A stretch of 19,604 nt of DNA from Bacteroidota bacterium (GCA_023443765.1 JAEZTA010000044.1:1-19604); one strand, 5' to 3'; positions 1 to 9,237 are shown, counted from the stretch's first letter. Numbers and translations: made by a program. Notes: a model not told the origin generated them from the sequence alone.

Positions 1-2
1 CC

Positions 3-365
3 TCACAGCACGCTATGCGCCAGCAGTTCGCGGCTGAATCGCGCGGGATAATAAATATCGCAAATGTAATGTTTCGGAAAGCGGAGACTCAAGCCCTCTG
101 CGGTCCGGTATTCGTAGTGCGATTTCCGGTCGATCCTCACAGCCGGATAGCAGCGGCGCTCGATGAGCGGGATGTCCACCTGCGAGAAAAACCGCCGCAT
201 CGCCACGTCGATGTAGAGTTTCGTTCCTTTCAGCGCGACGCCGAGCCGCAGCTCACTCCCCGTCCGCGAGGATTCCCTGACGACGCACCACTCCAAAGCC
301 GCCCGTGCAGGCAGCCCGAACTGGTCCCTGAAAAACCGCAAGGTATTGTACCGGTATGTCTCCAT
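3..365 (-). CDS. Hypothetical protein, 120 aa, function unknown
   Basis: A complete short reading frame: the ATG is the complement of 363-365 and the TGA the complement of 3-5, so the gene ends just inside the window. I do not recognise the family. The protein is soluble-looking, with no signal peptide or membrane segment, and is rich in Arg, Tyr and Phe; the middle has alternating hydrophobic/charged stretches (for example LYIDVAMRRFF) that suggest a small alpha/beta fold. It starts 36 bases after the cysS stop on the same strand, so it is probably cotranscribed with cysS. A GC-rich hairpin lies in that gap. The reading frame and coding-like composition support a real gene; nothing supports a specific role. 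Confidence 0.6.
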   Translation of the reverse strand: METYRYNTLRFFRDQFGLPARAALEWCVVRESSRTGSELRLGVALKGTKLYIDVAMRRFFSQVDIPLIERRCYPAVRIDRKSHYEYRTAEGLSLRFPKHYICDIYYPARFSRELLAHSVL

Positions 366-380
366 GCGTTTTGTCTTTAT

Positions 381-398
381 GCCGGGGCAACCCCCGGC
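381..398 (-). other. GC-rich hairpin between cysS and the downstream small gene
   Basis: GCCGGGG (381-387) and CCCCGGC (392-398) form a perfect 7-bp stem with a 4-base loop, directly after the cysS stop codon on the minus strand. No T-run follows in the direction of transcription (the RNA continues CAUAAAGAC), so it is not a standard intrinsic terminator. It could be an mRNA 3'-end stabiliser, a processing site or a weak attenuator that lowers expression of the following gene. Confidence 0.45.
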
Positions 399-401
399 GG
401 G

Positions 402-1877
402 TTACTCCAGCTCCCAGTCAGAACCGTCCTTGCGGTCCTTGACGCGGATGCCGGCAGCCGTGAGGCCGTCGCGGATGCGGTCCGAAGCGGCCCAGTCCTT
501 TGCGGCGCGGGCTTTCAGGCGCTCGTCCAGGAGCATCTCGACCAGCGGCGTCACGTAATCGCGGCCCGAAGCGGCTCCGGCGGCTTTCTCGTCGCGCAGA
601 CCCAGGATGTCGAAGGCATAGCGGCGGACGGTGGCCGTCAGCGTTTCGAGGTCGGCGGCCGTGATCGTCTCCTTGCCGTCGACGAGCTGGTTGATGATGC
701 GCACCCAGTCGAACAGCGCCGAAATCACCATCGGCGAGTTCAGGTCGTCGGCCATCGCCTCGGCGCAGCGGGTCTCCAGTTCGGCGGGGTTGACCGTCGA
801 AACATCTGCGGGCTTGATCTTCCCGAGGGCCTCGATGCCCTTCATCAGGCGGTCCAGCCCCTTCTCGGCGGCCTGCAGGGCTTCGTTCGAGAAATCGAGC
901 GTCGAGCGGTACTGGGCCTGCAGCACGAAGAACCGGATGGTCATCGGCGAGTAGGCCTGCGCCAGCAGTTTGTGCGACCCGGTGAACAACTCTTCGAGGG
1001 TGATGAAGTTACCCAGCGACTTGCCCATCTTCTGGCCGTTGATCGTGATCATGTTGTTGTGCACCCAGTAGCGGGCCGAGTCGTGGCCCAGCGCGGCGGT
1101 CGACTGCGCGATCTCACACTCGTGGTGCGGGAACATCAGGTCCATGCCGCCACCGTGGATGTCGAAACGCTCCCCGAGGTAACGCGTCGACATGGCCGAG
1201 CACTCCATGTGCCAGCCCGGGAAACCCTCGCCCCAGGGCGAAGGCCACCGCATGATGTGTTCGGGCGACGCCTTCTTCCACAGCGCGAAGTCGTACGAAT
1301 GGCGTTTGTCCGACTGCCCGTCCAGCTCGCGCGTGTTGGCGATGATGTCGTCGAGGTTACGCCCCGACAACTTGCCGTAATTATACTTGGCGTTGTACTT
1401 CTCCACGTCGAAATAAACCGAGCCGTTCGCCTCGTAGGCGTAGCCGTCGGCGAGGATTTTCTTCACGAACTCGATCTGCTCGATGATGTGTCCCGAAGCA
1501 TACGGCTCGATCGAAGGGGTCTCGACGTTCAGGGCCTCCATCGCGCGATGGTAACGCTCCGTATAGTAATGCGCCACCTCCATCGGTTCGAGTTGTTCGA
1601 GCCGGGCCTTTTTGGCGATCTTATCCTCGCCCTCGTCGGCGTCGTGCTCCAGGTGGCCCACGTCGGTCACGTTGCGCACGTAACGCACCTTGTAGCCCGA
1701 GGCTTTGAGGTAACGGAACAGGAGGTCGAACGTCACGGCCGGGCGGGCGTGGCCCAGATGCGGGTCGCCGTAGACCGTGGGACCGCAGACATACATGCCG
1801 ACGCGGCCCGGAACAAGGGGTTCGAACGCCTCCTTGCGGCGGGTGAGCGTATTGTAAAGTACGAGTTTGGAATTCAT
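402..1877 (-). CDS. cysS: Cysteinyl-tRNA synthetase
   Basis: Class I aminoacyl-tRNA synthetase that charges tRNA-Cys with cysteine in the cytoplasm, using ATP. At 491 aa it has the normal family length. The HIGH signature is present as PHLGH (His40-His43) after the N-terminal MYVCGPTVY block, and KMSKS as KMGKS (283-287). The four zinc ligands that select cysteine are visible: Cys31, Cys226 (in WHMECS), His251 and Glu255 (in FPHHECE). The C-terminal DALR-type helical region follows. The ATG at 1877 fits the family N-terminus. A weak -7-like box (TAACTTTA, complement of 1909-1916) lies just upstream. The gene also sits 72 bases behind the dipeptidase gene on the same strand, so both readthrough and its own promoter are possible. 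Assignment is essentially certain. Confidence 0.97.
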   Translation of the reverse strand: MNSKLVLYNTLTRRKEAFEPLVPGRVGMYVCGPTVYGDPHLGHARPAVTFDLLFRYLKASGYKVRYVRNVTDVGHLEHDADEGEDKIAKKARLEQLEPMEVAHYYTERYHRAMEALNVETPSIEPYASGHIIEQIEFVKKILADGYAYEANGSVYFDVEKYNAKYNYGKLSGRNLDDIIANTRELDGQSDKRHSYDFALWKKASPEHIMRWPSPWGEGFPGWHMECSAMSTRYLGERFDIHGGGMDLMFPHHECEIAQSTAALGHDSARYWVHNNMITINGQKMGKSLGNFITLEELFTGSHKLLAQAYSPMTIRFFVLQAQYRSTLDFSNEALQAAEKGLDRLMKGIEALGKIKPADVSTVNPAELETRCAEAMADDLNSPMVISALFDWVRIINQLVDGKETITAADLETLTATVRRYAFDILGLRDEKAAGAASGRDYVTPLVEMLLDERLKARAAKDWAASDRIRDGLTAAGIRVKDRKDGSDWELE

Positions 1878-1949
1878 ATCGTTATCGGTTATAATCGTTT
1901 CGAACGGGTAAAGTTACGACTTTTTCGGCAAACAACAGCCGTTTCGGGC

Positions 1950-2624
1950 CTAAAAATCGAGCAGGCGAAAACGTTCGCGCACCTCGGGCATCGGCATCGG
2001 CTCCTCGTAGTGCCACCACTCGCGGCGGTAGGGAACCAACCCGGCTTCGCGCATCACCGATTTCAGGAGTGCGCGGTTGCGGGCCGCCACGGCCGTAATC
2101 TTCCCCGCGGCGACCAGCGCGGCCTCGTTCCCGGTGTGGGCCTCCTCGCCGAAGAAATCGACCGGCGTACCCATGTCGGCCTCGCGCCCCGAGGCGTCGA
2201 GCAGCGTCACGTCGACCGCCACGCCGTAGTTGTGCCGTCCCCCGCGGGCGCCGTTGGCCACATAGACCTGGTTCGGGGTCCCCTCGACCAGGCTGTACAT
2301 CAGCCGCTGGACGCTGATCGGGCGCGCCGCATCGCACACCAGCAGCCGCCAGCCGGGTTTCCGCTGACGCAGCAGTTTCTGCGCCCGGACCACCTTCGCG
2401 GCGAAATGCGGCAGCAGGTAGGCCGTTTCGAGGTCGCCGTAAACGTCGCGGCCCATGAAGTTATCGGCCGTCGAGTACATCAGCCGCACGCGCAGCGTCG
2501 AATCGGCCCCGAGGAGATCCACCAGCCCCGCGGCCTGCATCTTCCGGTCGAGGTCGCCCTGCGCCTGCACAGCGGCGCAAAACAGCAGGGCGCATGCCGC
2601 CAGCAGCAGTTTTCGTGTCATCAT
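1950..2624 (-). CDS. ddpX: Secreted D-alanyl-D-alanine dipeptidase (peptidase M15D, VanX/DdpX type)
   Basis: Predicted zinc metallopeptidase that splits free D-Ala-D-Ala. From the chosen start (224 aa) residues 1-22 are a signal peptide (MMTRK, hydrophobic core, AVQAQ), placing the enzyme in the periplasm. The M15D centre is visible: His131 and Asp138 in HNYGVAVD (zinc ligands), Glu202 (catalytic base) and His205 (third ligand) in EWWH, with Arg101 in DAARP matching the conserved VanX arginine. The frame is open upstream to 2753, but a strong promoter lies at 2644-2675, so translation must start at 2624 or 2621. No vanH, vanA or vanR/S-like gene is nearby, so peptidoglycan turnover or dipeptide scavenging is a better guess than vancomycin resistance. 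The symbol follows the E. coli homologue; exact orthology is not shown. Confidence 0.88.
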   Translation of the reverse strand: MMTRKLLLAACALLFCAAVQAQGDLDRKMQAAGLVDLLGADSTLRVRLMYSTADNFMGRDVYGDLETAYLLPHFAAKVVRAQKLLRQRKPGWRLLVCDAARPISVQRLMYSLVEGTPNQVYVANGARGGRHNYGVAVDVTLLDASGREADMGTPVDFFGEEAHTGNEAALVAAGKITAVAARNRALLKSVMREAGLVPYRREWWHYEEPMPMPEVRERFRLLDF

Positions 2625-2643
2625 TTTTGCAGTATATCGGGTG

Positions 2644-2675
2644 CAAAGATAGAAAAAAAGCCGGGCGGGTGCAAA
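2644..2675 (-). promoter_or_regulatory. Promoter of the dipeptidase gene
   Basis: On the minus strand TTTG (complement of 2672-2675), a 20-base spacer and TATCTTTG (complement of 2644-2651) match the Bacteroidota primary-sigma consensus TTTG-N19-21-TAnnTTTG exactly. Transcription would begin near 2637, about 13 bases before the ATG. This settles the start codon choice for the dipeptidase. Confidence 0.8.
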
Positions 2676-2791
2676 ACCCGATTGCCTCGACTTTCCGACA
2701 AATAAAAGTATCGTAACTACACGAAAGATAAGAAATATACCCCCACTCTGCATGACAAATGAGGAAATTATCGTACCTTTATACCGATTAT

Positions 2792-4417
<1,626 letters not shown>

Positions 4418-4441
4418 AAGAATATTTTTGCGTAATAAGAA

Positions 4442-4472
4442 TTGGAACTGCCGCGTTAAATAATTACTTTTG
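4442..4472 (+). promoter_or_regulatory. Promoter of the DUF2723 gene and its structured leader
   Basis: TTG at 4442-4444, a 20-base spacer and TACTTTTG at 4465-4472 fit the Bacteroidota promoter consensus well. Transcription would start near 4479, giving an unusually long 5' leader of about 265 bases before the ATG at 4745. A second -7-like box, TATTTTTG at 4423-4430, lies just after the rhlE stop but has no properly spaced -33 partner. Confidence 0.7.
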
Positions 4473-4479
4473 CGGTTGT

Positions 4480-4744
4480 CCAAAAATGGAATAAATCCGT
4501 TAAACAGACATCCCGGAACACCGATTTTGCCGCAAAGCGGCACTCAAGCCCCTCCCGAGAGCCGTTTAAAAAACGGCTTTCAGAAAGAGATAGCGCAGAG
4601 TTGGCTCCGGGGCCTGATACCCATGCCCGCCGAAAAAGCCCGGCTTTTAGCCGGGTGGGGTCAGATTTACAAACGTGGCCAAAGGCCACGGGGACACCGG
4701 TATGAAACGACAAAAGCGAACAACATAATTAGGACCGAACTGAT
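4480..4744 (+). ncRNA. Structured multi-hairpin 5' leader or small RNA
   Basis: The bulk of the 327-base gap between rhlE and the DUF2723 gene. Four strong stem-loops follow one another. TGCCGC/GCGGCA (4528-4533/4537-4542) has loop AAA. An 11-bp stem (4557-4567/4571-4581, one G-U pair) also has loop AAA. CCCGGCT/AGCCGGG (4639-4645/4649-4655) has loop TTT and is enclosed by an outer stem CTGAT-a-CCC/GGG-GTCAG (4614-4622/4657-4664). CGTGGCC/GGCCACG (4674-4680/4684-4690) has loop AAA. None is directly followed by a T-run. A tiny ORF, MKRQKRTT (4702-4728), lies between the last hairpin and the ATG. I cannot match this to a riboswitch, 6S, SRP or tmRNA. It may be a regulatory leader or an independent small RNA. 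Confidence 0.5.
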
Positions 4745-7700
4745 ATGTACTTTTACAAACGCTGGAACAACATCACGGGCTGGGCGGTTTTCGCCATCGC
4801 GGCGATCGTCTACCTGATGACGATGGAACCGGTCTCAAGCCTTTGGGACTGCTCGGAGTTCATCGCAACCTCCTACAAACTCGAAGTGGGACACCCTCCC
4901 GGAGCCCCGCTGTTCATGATGCTGGCGCGCCTGGCCACGCTCTTCGCCTTCGGTAACCCCGACTACGTGGGCATCGCCGTCAACGCCATGAACTCGCTGG
5001 CCAGCGCCTTCTGCATCCTCTTCCTGTTCTGGACCATCACCCACCTGGCACGCCGCCTGGTGACGCGCAACGGCGAGGAACTCACGAAAGCCAACATCTT
5101 CGCCATCCTGGGCGCCGGAGCCGTCGGGGCCCTGGCCTACACCTTCACCGACACGTTCTGGTTCTCGGCCATCGAGGGCGAGGTTTACGCCCTTTCGTCG
5201 ATGTTCACGGCGCTCGTGGTGTGGCTGATGCTCAAATGGGAGGAGCAGGCCGACGAGCCGCACTCCTCGCGCTGGATCGTGCTGATCGCCTACCTGATGG
5301 GCCTCTCGATCGGCGTGCATATCCTCAACCTGCTCTGTATCCCGGCGTTGGTCTTCATCTATTACTTCCGCAAGACCAAGGCGGTGACGTGGAAAGGCAT
5401 CGGCATCTCGACGCTTATTTCCGGGGCGCTGATCATCTTCGTCAACAACTTCATCATCCCCTACACCGTCTGGATCGGGGCGCAGATCGACACGCTGTTC
5501 GTCAACACGTTCGGCCTTCCGGTCAACTCGGGCATCACGTTCTTCGCGCTGGCGCTGATCGTCGGCATGGGCTGGGCCACGTGGGTCGCTCACAAACGGG
5601 GCCACGTTCTGCTCAACATCATCCTGCTCTCGACGACGATGATCCTCATCGGCTACTCGTCCTACGCATCGGTGACCATCCGCGCTGCGGCCAACCCGCC
5701 GATGAACTCCAACAACCCCAACAACCCGCACGCCCTGCTGTCGCTGCTGAACCGCGACCAGTACGGCGACCGCCCGCTGTTGTACGGCGCGCAGTATTCG
5801 GCTCCCCCCGAGGGCGTGAAGGAGAAAACGGTGTGGTATCTCGACGAGGACGGCAAGTACAAGACCGCCACGGTGCTCACGGGCTACACCCACTCCCCGG
5901 AATTCATGCAGTTGTTCCCCCGCATGTGGAACTACTCGAAGGGCGAGAAAGAATATAAGCAATGGGGCGCTTTCCGCACCAAGACCGAGACGCTGCGCGA
6001 CGAGAAGGGCGAAATCCGCCGCGACGCCCAGGGCCGTCCGCTGCGCGGCGAGGCGCTCGACTTCGGCCGCAAACGGGCCTATACCGACTCCTACGGCGAA
6101 ACCCGCACGGTGGTAGAACCGACGTTCGCAGAAAATATCTACTACTTCTTCAACTACCAGCTCTCATACATGTACTGGCGCTATTTCATGTGGAATTTCG
6201 TGGGACGCCAGAGCGACATCCAGCCTTCGCGCACGACGATCACCGACGGCAACTGGCTCTCGGGGATCAAGTGGATCGACGAGAAATACGTCGGTCCGCA
6301 GGACAACCTGCCGCGCGAAATCGCCGAGAACAAGGGGCGCAACACGTATTATTTCCTCCCCTTCCTGCTGGGTCTGATCGGGCTGATCTACCAGCTCAAC
6401 CGCGACCAGCGGAACTTCTCGATCGTCATGTGGCTGTTCGTCATGATGGGTATCGCGCTGGTCTTCTATTTCAACACCTCGCCCGGCGAGCCGCGTGAAC
6501 GCGACTACGTCTATGCGGGTTCGTTCTATGCCTTCTGTATCTGGATCGGCTTCGGGGTGCTGGCCCTGCGCGATTTCGCGGCGTGGATCACCAAGCGCAA
6601 CAACGTCGCCACGGCAGCCGCAGCCACCGTCGTTTCGATGGCCGTCCCGGCGATCCTGGCGGCCCAGAACTGGGACGACCACGACCGTTCGCACCGCACC
6701 ATGGCGCGCGACATCGGCTGGAACTACCTGATGTCGACGCTCCCCAACTCGATCATCCTCAACTACGGCGACAACGACACCTTCCCGCTGTGGAACAACC
6801 AGGAGGTCTACGGCGTGCGTCCCGACGTGCGGATCATGAACACCTCCTACCTCGGCGGCGAATGGTACATCGACGAGATGAAGACCAAGGCCAACGAGGC
6901 CGAGGGCGTGCCCTTCTCGCTGCCCAAGCACAAGTACACCTATAACAATGACATGATCTACGTGACGAACAGCATCGACCGTCCCGTGGAGATCAAGGAG
7001 GTGATCGACTTCGTGCGCAGCGACGACCCGCGCAGCAAGGTGAAACTCGCCGACGGCTCGATGGCCGACTACATCCCGGCCAAGCGCATCGCCCTGCCGG
7101 TGAACAAGGACAACGCCATCGCTTCGGGCATCGTGGCCGAGAAGGACCGCGACAAGATGGTCGATACGGTGTTCATCAACATCAAGCGCAATTCGCTGGA
7201 CAAGAACCAGCTGATGATCATCGACATGCTGGCCAACTTCGACTGGAAACGCCCGATCTACATGACGCAGGTCTACATCCTGCAGGACTTCGGGCTGATG
7301 GACTACCTCCAGTTCGACGGCTACGCCTACCGGCTCGTGCCGATCCTCACCCCGACGCAGAATCCCTACGAGATCGGACGCATCGACCCCGACTACGCCG
7401 CGCCGCTGCTGCGCGACACGTTCCGCTACGGCAACCTCGAAGACCCACGGGTTTATGTCGACTACTTCATCCAGTACAACCTCTCGGCCTCCCACGCCCG
7501 CGACGCCTTTGCCCGCGTGGCGAAGGAACTGCTGCGGCAAAACCGCGTGGAAGAGGGCGTCGAACTGCTCGACCTGGGACTGGAACGGATGCCGACTTCG
7601 CAGGTGCGCTTTACGGACACCAACACCTACCCGTTCCTGGAGGCATACTATGCCGCCTCGGCCCTGGGTGACAAGGAGGCCGCCGAAAAGGGCGACGCGC

Positions 7701-7972
7701 TGCTGCGGGAGTATGCCCAGACGCTGATCGAATACATCGAGTACTACCTCCGTTTCGAAGGGGTGCAGGGTGATATGGTCTCGGGCATCATCGACGAGAA
7801 ACTCGACCAGCTGGGCGACATCTACTACCTGGCCAGCTACGCCAACCGCAAGGATGTGATCGCCGAGCTCAACGACTATTACCGCTCGCTGGGTGTCTCG
7901 GAAGAGAACCTCATCGACGTGGGCGACAAGCGCCAGCAGCCCGACTCGGCGCTGCTGCCCGCCGCGAAATAA
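4745..7972 (+). CDS. DUF2723 family multi-spanning membrane protein (TMEM260-like, putative GT-C O-mannosyltransferase)
   Basis: A 1075-aa inner-membrane protein. The N-terminal half has many hydrophobic segments (residues 13-27, the 80s-90s, a run from about 110 to 310), and further segments occur around 540-660. The rest is soluble, ending in a helical, repeat-like region. The signature LWDCSEFIATSYKLEVGHPPG places acidic residues Asp35 and Glu38 and the GHPPGAP turn (49-55) right after the first helix, the arrangement expected of a GT-C glycosyltransferase active site. A second conserved-looking block is NYGDNDTFPLWNNQ. DUF2723 includes human TMEM260, a protein O-mannosyltransferase, and Bacteroidota export O-glycosylated proteins, so a role in periplasmic protein glycosylation is plausible but inferred. 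AGGA at 4731-4734 precedes the ATG. The gene follows the structured leader and is probably monocistronic. Confidence 0.85.
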   Translation: MYFYKRWNNITGWAVFAIAAIVYLMTMEPVSSLWDCSEFIATSYKLEVGHPPGAPLFMMLARLATLFAFGNPDYVGIAVNAMNSLASAFCILFLFWTITHLARRLVTRNGEELTKANIFAILGAGAVGALAYTFTDTFWFSAIEGEVYALSSMFTALVVWLMLKWEEQADEPHSSRWIVLIAYLMGLSIGVHILNLLCIPALVFIYYFRKTKAVTWKGIGISTLISGALIIFVNNFIIPYTVWIGAQIDTLFVNTFGLPVNSGITFFALALIVGMGWATWVAHKRGHVLLNIILLSTTMILIGYSSYASVTIRAAANPPMNSNNPNNPHALLSLLNRDQYGDRPLLYGAQYSAPPEGVKEKTVWYLDEDGKYKTATVLTGYTHSPEFMQLFPRMWNYSKGEKEYKQWGAFRTKTETLRDEKGEIRRDAQGRPLRGEALDFGRKRAYTDSYGETRTVVEPTFAENIYYFFNYQLSYMYWRYFMWNFVGRQSDIQPSRTTITDGNWLSGIKWIDEKYVGPQDNLPREIAENKGRNTYYFLPFLLGLIGLIYQLNRDQRNFSIVMWLFVMMGIALVFYFNTSPGEPRERDYVYAGSFYAFCIWIGFGVLALRDFAAWITKRNNVATAAAATVVSMAVPAILAAQNWDDHDRSHRTMARDIGWNYLMSTLPNSIILNYGDNDTFPLWNNQEVYGVRPDVRIMNTSYLGGEWYIDEMKTKANEAEGVPFSLPKHKYTYNNDMIYVTNSIDRPVEIKEVIDFVRSDDPRSKVKLADGSMADYIPAKRIALPVNKDNAIASGIVAEKDRDKMVDTVFINIKRNSLDKNQLMIIDMLANFDWKRPIYMTQVYILQDFGLMDYLQFDGYAYRLVPILTPTQNPYEIGRIDPDYAAPLLRDTFRYGNLEDPRVYVDYFIQYNLSASHARDAFARVAKELLRQNRVEEGVELLDLGLERMPTSQVRFTDTNTYPFLEAYYAASALGDKEAAEKGDALLREYAQTLIEYIEYYLRFEGVQGDMVSGIIDEKLDQLGDIYYLASYANRKDVIAELNDYYRSLGVSEENLIDVGDKRQQPDSALLPAAK

Positions 7973-7977
7973 CCGGA

Positions 7978-8040
7978 AGTAACATCCGTAACATTCGTAA
8001 CGCTGTAACAGGGGTGTGTTACAGCGTTACGGATGTTACT
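7978..8040 (+). repeat. Long imperfect inverted repeat made of GTAAC units
   Basis: Starts six bases after the DUF2723 stop. The inner stem is a perfect 14 bp, GTAACGCTGTAACA (7997-8010) with TGTTACAGCGTTAC (8017-8030), around a 6-base loop. The outer stem is a perfect 10 bp, AGTAACATCC (7978-7987) with GGATGTTACT (8031-8040). The 9 bases between them on the 5' arm (GTAACATTC) are unpaired and nearly duplicate the adjacent GTAACATCC, so the left arm reads as tandem GTAACnnnn units. No T-run follows, so it is not a simple terminator. Possible roles are mRNA 3'-end protection, a protein-binding site or a dispersed repeat. Confidence 0.75.
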
Positions 8041-8092
8041 GCATTGCAGGCCGGGCGCAGAACCGGACAGTCAGCGTGCCGACAGTCCTTTC

Positions 8093-8133
8093 GCCCTTAA
8101 ATCCGGCGTCTTACGCCGGGCGGGGCATTTTTT
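8093..8133 (+). terminator. Probable intrinsic terminator of the DUF2723 transcript
   Basis: CCGGCGT (8103-8109) pairs with ACGCCGG (8113-8119) around the loop CTT. An outer GCCC (8093-8096)/GGGC (8123-8126) extends the structure so that its base is immediately followed by ATTTTTT. The next T-run merges into the asnA promoter. The internal loop makes it a less than ideal terminator. Confidence 0.5.
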
Positions 8134-8146
8134 ACGACTTTTTTAG

Positions 8147-8154
8147 TATATTTG
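8147..8154 (+). promoter_or_regulatory. -7 promoter element of asnA
   Basis: TATATTTG matches TAnnTTTG exactly. The -33 region is only T-rich, without a clear TTG at the right spacing. Initiation near 8161 leaves about 42 bases of leader before the ATG at 8203 and rules out the upstream in-frame ATG at 8152, which lies inside the promoter. Confidence 0.6.
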
Positions 8155-8202
8155 CAGCATAGCCACATTAATCCGTTTTTCACGAATCCAAACCCTGAAC
8201 TT

Positions 8203-9237
8203 ATGCCGCTTTTCATTCCGGAAGATTATACCGCCAAACTCGCTCCCGAAACGATGGAGCAGGCCATCAGTTACCTCAAGGAGATTTTCCCCGACATGCT
8301 CGCCCGCAGCCTCCGCCTGCGCCGCGTCACAGCCCCGCTCTTCGTACTTTCGGGCACGGGCATCAACGACGACCTCAACGGCGTGGAACGGGCCGTATCG
8401 TTCCCGATCCTCGATCTGGGCGACCGCCGGGCCGAAGTGGTGCACTCGCTGGCCAAATGGAAACGCATGAAGCTCGGAGCCTACAAGATCGCTCCGGGAT
8501 ACGGACTTTATACCGACATGAACGCCATCCGCGCCGACGAGGAGTTGGACAACATCCACTCGCTCTACGTCGACCAGTGGGACTGGGAGCGCACGGTGCG
8601 GCCTGAGGAGCGCAACCTCGACTTCCTGAAAGGGGTTGTCGAAACGATCTACAAGGCGATGAAGGCCGTCGAAGAGGAGGTTTACGAACTCTACCCGCAT
8701 ATTACGCCGATCCTGCCCGAACAGATCACCTTCATCCAGGCCGAAGAACTGTTGCAGGAGTTCCCCGCCCTCACCCCCAAGGAGCGCGAACAGGCCGCAG
8801 CCCGGAAATACGGCGCAATCTTCCTCATCGGCATCGGCGCCGAGTTGTCGAACGGCGAACGTCACGACGGACGCGCCCCGGACTACGACGACTGGAGCAC
8901 CCCGACCGAGAAGGGCTACAAGGGGCTCAACGGCGACATCATCGTATGGAATCCGGTTCTCGAAAGCGCCCTCGAACTGTCGAGCATGGGCATCCGTGTC
9001 GACAGCGAGGCCCTCGAACGCCAGCTTGCCATCTGCGGCTGCCCCGAGCGCCGCGAAATGGAGTTCCACCGCATGCTGCTCGAAGGACGGCTTCCGCTCT
9101 CGATCGGCGGCGGCATCGGACAGTCGCGCCTCTGCATGTTCTACCTACGCTGCGCCCATATCGGCGAGGTACAGGTGAGCATCTGGCCCGAAAAGATGAT
9201 CGCCGAGTGCGCCGCCCACGGCATCTATTTAAAATAG
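8203..9237 (+). CDS. asnA: Aspartate--ammonia ligase (AsnA-type asparagine synthetase)
   Basis: Makes asparagine from aspartate, ammonia and ATP (giving AMP and PPi) in the cytoplasm. The fold is like a class II aminoacyl-tRNA synthetase. From ATG 8203 the protein has 344 aa, near the usual family length. Recognisable blocks are the N-terminal region with LSGTGINDDLNGVERAV, VDQWDWE, the ELSNGERHDGRAPDYDDW block, and the class II motif 3-like SIGGGIGQSRLCMF near the C-terminus. The upstream ATG at 8152 is rejected because it sits in the promoter. The gene is monocistronic: its own promoter lies in front and a bidirectional terminator behind. Assignment is very secure. Confidence 0.96.
   Translation: MPLFIPEDYTAKLAPETMEQAISYLKEIFPDMLARSLRLRRVTAPLFVLSGTGINDDLNGVERAVSFPILDLGDRRAEVVHSLAKWKRMKLGAYKIAPGYGLYTDMNAIRADEELDNIHSLYVDQWDWERTVRPEERNLDFLKGVVETIYKAMKAVEEEVYELYPHITPILPEQITFIQAEELLQEFPALTPKEREQAAARKYGAIFLIGIGAELSNGERHDGRAPDYDDWSTPTEKGYKGLNGDIIVWNPVLESALELSSMGIRVDSEALERQLAICGCPERREMEFHRMLLEGRLPLSIGGGIGQSRLCMFYLRCAHIGEVQVSIWPEKMIAECAAHGIYLK

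Noticed and set aside
15..2705. An 896-codon open frame on the plus strand
   Set aside because: It lies antisense to cysS, the dipeptidase and the small gene; its composition (His, Arg, Val rich, no recognisable domain) is typical of a GC-rich shadow frame.
2625..2753. N-terminal extension of the dipeptidase to an ATG at 2753
   Set aside because: It runs through a consensus promoter, and the signal peptide starts cleanly at 2624.
4423..4430. TATTTTTG as a second promoter -7 box after rhlE
   Set aside because: The nearest upstream TTG gives a 24-base spacer, too long; the site at 4465-4472 fits better.
4557..4581. Second leader hairpin as an intrinsic terminator of rhlE
   Set aside because: Only TTT belongs to its 3' arm and the following bases are AGAAAGAGA; there is no U-run.
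4480..4744. 6S RNA, SRP RNA, tmRNA or RNase P RNA
   Set aside because: I see neither the SRP tetraloop/GGUCAGG-type core, nor tmRNA acceptor-like ends, nor a single long interrupted stem as in 6S; 6S in divergent Bacteroidota form cannot be fully excluded by eye.
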